DNA of 64,000 nucleotides from Chitinophaga pinensis (GTDB lineage Bacteria; Bacteroidota; Bacteroidia; Chitinophagales; Chitinophagaceae): positions 168,943 to 232,942 of the forward strand of contig CAMAXV010000004.1 in NCBI GenBank assembly GCA_945862385.1. Direction: 5' to 3'. How positions within the stretch are numbered: position 1 is the stretch's first letter; each line of letters opens with the position of its first letter. This document shows positions 61,795 through 64,000 of the stretch, one piece after another. Position numbers and translations under genes: made by a program. The notes below the pieces were generated by a model. The model saw only the letters and a list, made by a program, of their open reading frames with translations. It had not been told where the DNA came from and made no database searches.

Positions 61795-63600
61795 TTAATC
61801 TTGCTGAGCAGATAGCAAATCGGCATAATATCCACCTTTACGGACCAGTTCTTCATGGATTCCCTCTTCTAAAATCATCCCATCCTCCAAAACAATAATT
61901 TTATCAAATTTAAAAGTTGGTAAAATCCTGTGGGTAATGATTATTGCTGTCCGTTCTTTCAGGTATTCATTCAGATTTTCAGCAATTTGAAATTCTGTAT
62001 TGGCATCTACAGCACTTAGACAATCATCAAACAAAAGCAATTCATTAGGTTTTGCCAATGCCCTTGCTATTGAAATCCTTTGTTTTTGTCCGCCGGAAAG
62101 GGTAACTCCCCGCTCCCCCACAATCGTATCCATTTGTTTAGGAAAACCTTGTATCTCATTCAGGATGAGGGCATTACGAGCTGACGCCTCTGCCGTTTCC
62201 GAGGTGCCATTTTCTGCACCAAAGTTGATATTCTGCAGGACGGTATCACTAAACAGAAAAACATCTTGTGGAACATAGCTGATTAATTTCCTTAAATCAG
62301 GAAGAGCAACATGTCTAATATCTGTACCATTGATCATGATACTACCCTTTCCCGGATCAAACATCCTGATTATGAGTTGCGCGACGGTGGACTTACCGCA
62401 GCCAGTTTTGCCGATAATAGCTACTTTCTCTCCCTTTTTAACTTCGAAACTCAGTGATTTTACAGCCTGTATGCCTGTATGTGGAAAGGTGAAACTAACA
62501 TCGTTAAATTGAATTGTATCAATATGATTGATACTAACGGGATTTACAGGTGAAAAAATTTCGGGTTTTGTCTGAAGAAATTCATTCAAACGTTTTTGGG
62601 ATGCTGATGCACGCTGGATATTGGAAGCAACCCAGCCGATTGCAGAAACCGGAAATGTGAGCATATTGATATAAACCACAAATTCAGCAATAGTGCCAGA
62701 AGTTACTTGATTATCAAGTTGATAAATACTACCCATGAAAATTGTGAGTAAGGTACTTAGTCCGATCAACAGTCCGATTGCAGGAAAATAAATAGCTTCC
62801 ATGGTGGAAAGTGCCTGACCGCTTTTCCTGTATAATTCACTTTGTTTTTCAAAGAATGCTACGGAAGATTGTTCCTGGTTATATGACTTAATTACTCTTA
62901 TACCTGAATAAGACTCCTGCGCTAAGGAAGTTAATCCGCTTAGCTGTGCCTGTATTTTTTCACTTTTCCGGTTGATAAAAGTATTGACATAATACATGGC
63001 TATTGCAAGAATTGGCAAAGGAGAAAGTACGTAAAGCGAAAGCAACGTATTTTTTTGAAACATGTAGAACAGGCTGATGCAAATCAGGATTACGAGGTTG
63101 ATGAGATACATCAAGGCCGGACCGGAATACATTCTTACTCTGGAGACATCTTCGGCCATGCGGCTCATCATATCTCCGGTACTGTTCATTTTATAAAATT
63201 GCGCATGCAGCAATTGGTAGTGGTTATACACTTCATTTTTCTGGTCAAATTCAATATGCCTGCTCATGACGATAATAGTTTGCCGCATCAGGAACATGAA
63301 AAAACCACGCAGGAGTGCAAATGCCAGGAGAAGGAGTCCGCAGAAAAGGACTAATGAAGAAAAATCGAGTGAAAGTGACCTGAAATAAGTGATACAATAT
63401 TGAACCAGTGGATCAAAAAAAATACGCCCCGGAGTTAACGCCTGAGGATTAATTTTCTTTTGTACTTCATCCACAACGAAGCCAGTGAGCTGAGGTGCAA
63501 GCAGTCCGAAATAATTGGAGATAAGAATAAAGAAGATCCCCCCACTCAGTCGCCACCGGTATTTCCAGATATATTTATTCAGTGACCGGAGTTCACGCAT
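61795..63600 (-). CDS. ABC exporter, fused permease and ATPase (half-transporter)
   Basis: From ATG 63600 this is a 601-aa type IV (MsbA/LmrA-like) exporter with six helices in the first 330 residues and an ATPase domain. Walker A is IGKTGCGKSTVA and the signature is LSGGQKQRIS. Walker B reads LLLFDDCLSAVD, so the usual catalytic glutamate is aspartate. It should act as a homodimer or with a partner half that carries the glutamate. A TTG nine codons upstream is unlikely. The substrate is unknown. Confidence 0.9.
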   Translation of the reverse strand: MRELRSLNKYIWKYRWRLSGGIFFILISNYFGLLAPQLTGFVVDEVQKKINPQALTPGRIFFDPLVQYCITYFRSLSLDFSSLVLFCGLLLLAFALLRGFFMFLMRQTIIVMSRHIEFDQKNEVYNHYQLLHAQFYKMNSTGDMMSRMAEDVSRVRMYSGPALMYLINLVILICISLFYMFQKNTLLSLYVLSPLPILAIAMYYVNTFINRKSEKIQAQLSGLTSLAQESYSGIRVIKSYNQEQSSVAFFEKQSELYRKSGQALSTMEAIYFPAIGLLIGLSTLLTIFMGSIYQLDNQVTSGTIAEFVVYINMLTFPVSAIGWVASNIQRASASQKRLNEFLQTKPEIFSPVNPVSINHIDTIQFNDVSFTFPHTGIQAVKSLSFEVKKGEKVAIIGKTGCGKSTVAQLIIRMFDPGKGSIMINGTDIRHVALPDLRKLISYVPQDVFLFSDTVLQNINFGAENGTSETAEASARNALILNEIQGFPKQMDTIVGERGVTLSGGQKQRISIARALAKPNELLLFDDCLSAVDANTEFQIAENLNEYLKERTAIIITHRILPTFKFDKIIVLEDGMILEEGIHEELVRKGGYYADLLSAQQD

Positions 63601-63678
63601 GCTGCAAAGGTACCAAAGCAAATTCAAGGTTTTTCGATGTTTTTTTGAATATTATTTCATAAATCAGTTTTGAAGTTT

Positions 63679-63686
63679 TACTTTTG
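63679..63686 (+). promoter_or_regulatory. -7 element of tRNA-Ser
   Basis: TACTTTTG matches TAnnTTTG exactly and ends 4 bases before the mature tRNA 5' end. The upstream -33 element is not visible at the standard spacing. Confidence 0.5.
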
Positions 63687-63690
63687 CCGC

Positions 63691-63775
63691 GGAGAGATGG
63701 CAGAGCGGTCGAATGCGGCGGTCTTGAAAACCGTTGACTGTCACAGGTCCGGGGGTTCGAATCCCTCTCTCTCCG
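63691..63775 (+). tRNA. tRNA-Ser (anticodon TGA)
   Basis: An 85-base class II tRNA. GGAGAGA pairs with TCTCTCC, the anticodon loop is CTTGAAA, and a long variable arm follows (GACTGTCACAGGTC region). The T-arm has GGGTTCGAATCCC, and the discriminator is G, as required for serine. It reads UCA. CCA is not encoded. Confidence 0.97.
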
Positions 63776-63799
63776 CTGAGTACAGTTCGCAACTGTTCG

Positions 63800-63836
63800 A
63801 AAAGTGTGTAAGTCGTTGATTTACACACTTTTTTTT
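63800..63836 (+). terminator. Terminator after tRNA-Ser
   Basis: AAAAGTGTGTAA (63800-63811) pairs with TTACACACTTTT (63821-63832) around a nine-base loop and runs into further T residues. Confidence 0.85.
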
Positions 63837-63854
63837 GTTCTTTACTTTCCGAAA

Positions 63855-63947
63855 ATGTTCGCGTTTGTACGCCGATTAGGTTTCCTTCTGGTGACCCCTT
63901 TTCAAAAATCAAAAAGGGGTCAACGGTGTACGAACAAATACGAACAT
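63855..63947. repeat. Nested inverted repeat downstream of tRNA-Ser
   Basis: The outer arms are ATGTTCG (63855-63861) and CGAACAT (63941-63947), with TTTGT/ACAAA partial pairing inside. The inner arms are TGACCCCTTTT (63892-63902) and AAAAGGGGTCA (63912-63922), a perfect 11-bp stem. No T-run follows, so it is not a simple terminator. No convincing gene is seen from 63776 to the window end. Confidence 0.6.
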
Positions 63948-64000
63948 AATAGGACTGAAAATCAACAAGATAAGCTTGATTTAGCCGAGGGGTAAACGTA

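Noticed and set aside
63664..63912. Minus-strand open frame covering tRNA-Ser, containing GERGIRTPGPVTVNG
   Set aside because: It is the antisense of the tRNA; this peptide string is a well-known false translation of tRNA-Ser.
63804..63995. 63-codon plus-strand open frame after tRNA-Ser
   Set aside because: It runs through the terminator and both arms of the nested inverted repeat, and the composition is not protein-like.
1..64000. Search by eye for prophage, insertion sequences, restriction or abortive-infection systems, toxin-antitoxin pairs and biosynthetic clusters
   Set aside because: No transposase, integrase, nuclease-methylase pair, cas gene or multi-enzyme biosynthetic locus is recognisable; nearly all genes are core functions.

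Overview
The window is a stretch of mostly housekeeping chromosome from a member of the Bacteroidota, probably a Chitinophagaceae-like organism (the family is inferred by eye). The support is several promoters of the form TTTG-N19-TAnnTTTG, a SusC/SusD pair, CarboxypepD_reg-like TonB-dependent receptors, a short primary sigma factor (285 aa), and families largely restricted to this phylum: DUF2279, DUF3822, DUF2027-Smr, DUF3276/PUR, DUF4249, and the LptE and OstA-like types seen here. DNA is AT-rich, genes are densely packed, and many starts overlap the preceding stop.

Layout. 1-7.25 kb: the end of a DUF445 membrane protein, a TonB-dependent receptor, pcm, a phosphohexomutase, a DUF2279 protein and a small conserved cytosolic protein. 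7.26-11.76 kb: a tight plus-strand operon miaB / sigma-54 activator / lptE / TPR-like / secG, closed by a terminator. 11.77-16.93 kb: mltG, a YihY-type membrane protein, a creatininase-family amidohydrolase and a TonB-dependent receptor. 16.94-20.65 kb, minus: malQ with two starch-binding domains followed by a dipeptide epimerase. 20.65-21.75 kb: an intergenic island with a 49-aa membrane protein and a secreted protein carrying four degenerate ADxx repeats, each with its own promoter and terminator.

21.75-31 kb, minus: a near-continuous operon DUF3822 / rsmD / 5-FTHF cyclo-ligase / lpxK / rnr / polyprenyl synthase / amino acid permease / Smr protein, ending in the RNase P RNA gene, whose promoter lies inside the last Smr codons. 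31-38.7 kb: a MATE exporter, infC and thrS, a secreted low-complexity protein and another TonB-dependent receptor. 38.8-46.25 kb: an ABC-F ATPase carrying an in-frame GGCACRA heptamer repeat array, the SusD/SusC pair and tRNA-Arg(TCT). 46.3-56.4 kb: ung, plsC, then an envelope block (lptD; amidase / MCE protein / OstA-like protein), an NhaD-type antiporter and trxB. 56.4-64 kb: a DUF4249 lipoprotein, the primary sigma factor, threonine aldolase and pgi, a PUR-family protein, an ABC exporter and tRNA-Ser(TGA), followed by a nested inverted repeat that might mark an integration site.

One theme is outer-membrane biogenesis: LpxK makes lipid A; LptD, LptE and the OstA-like protein are parts of the LPS bridge; an MCE protein, an amidase, MltG and SecG add lipid, peptidoglycan and secretion functions. 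No phage, insertion sequence, CRISPR array or defence system is visible. The least explained items are the repeat array in the ABC-F gene, the two small genes at 20.8-21.7 kb, the rnpB promoter embedded in a coding sequence, predicted leaderless starts, and the operator-like repeats in front of malQ.
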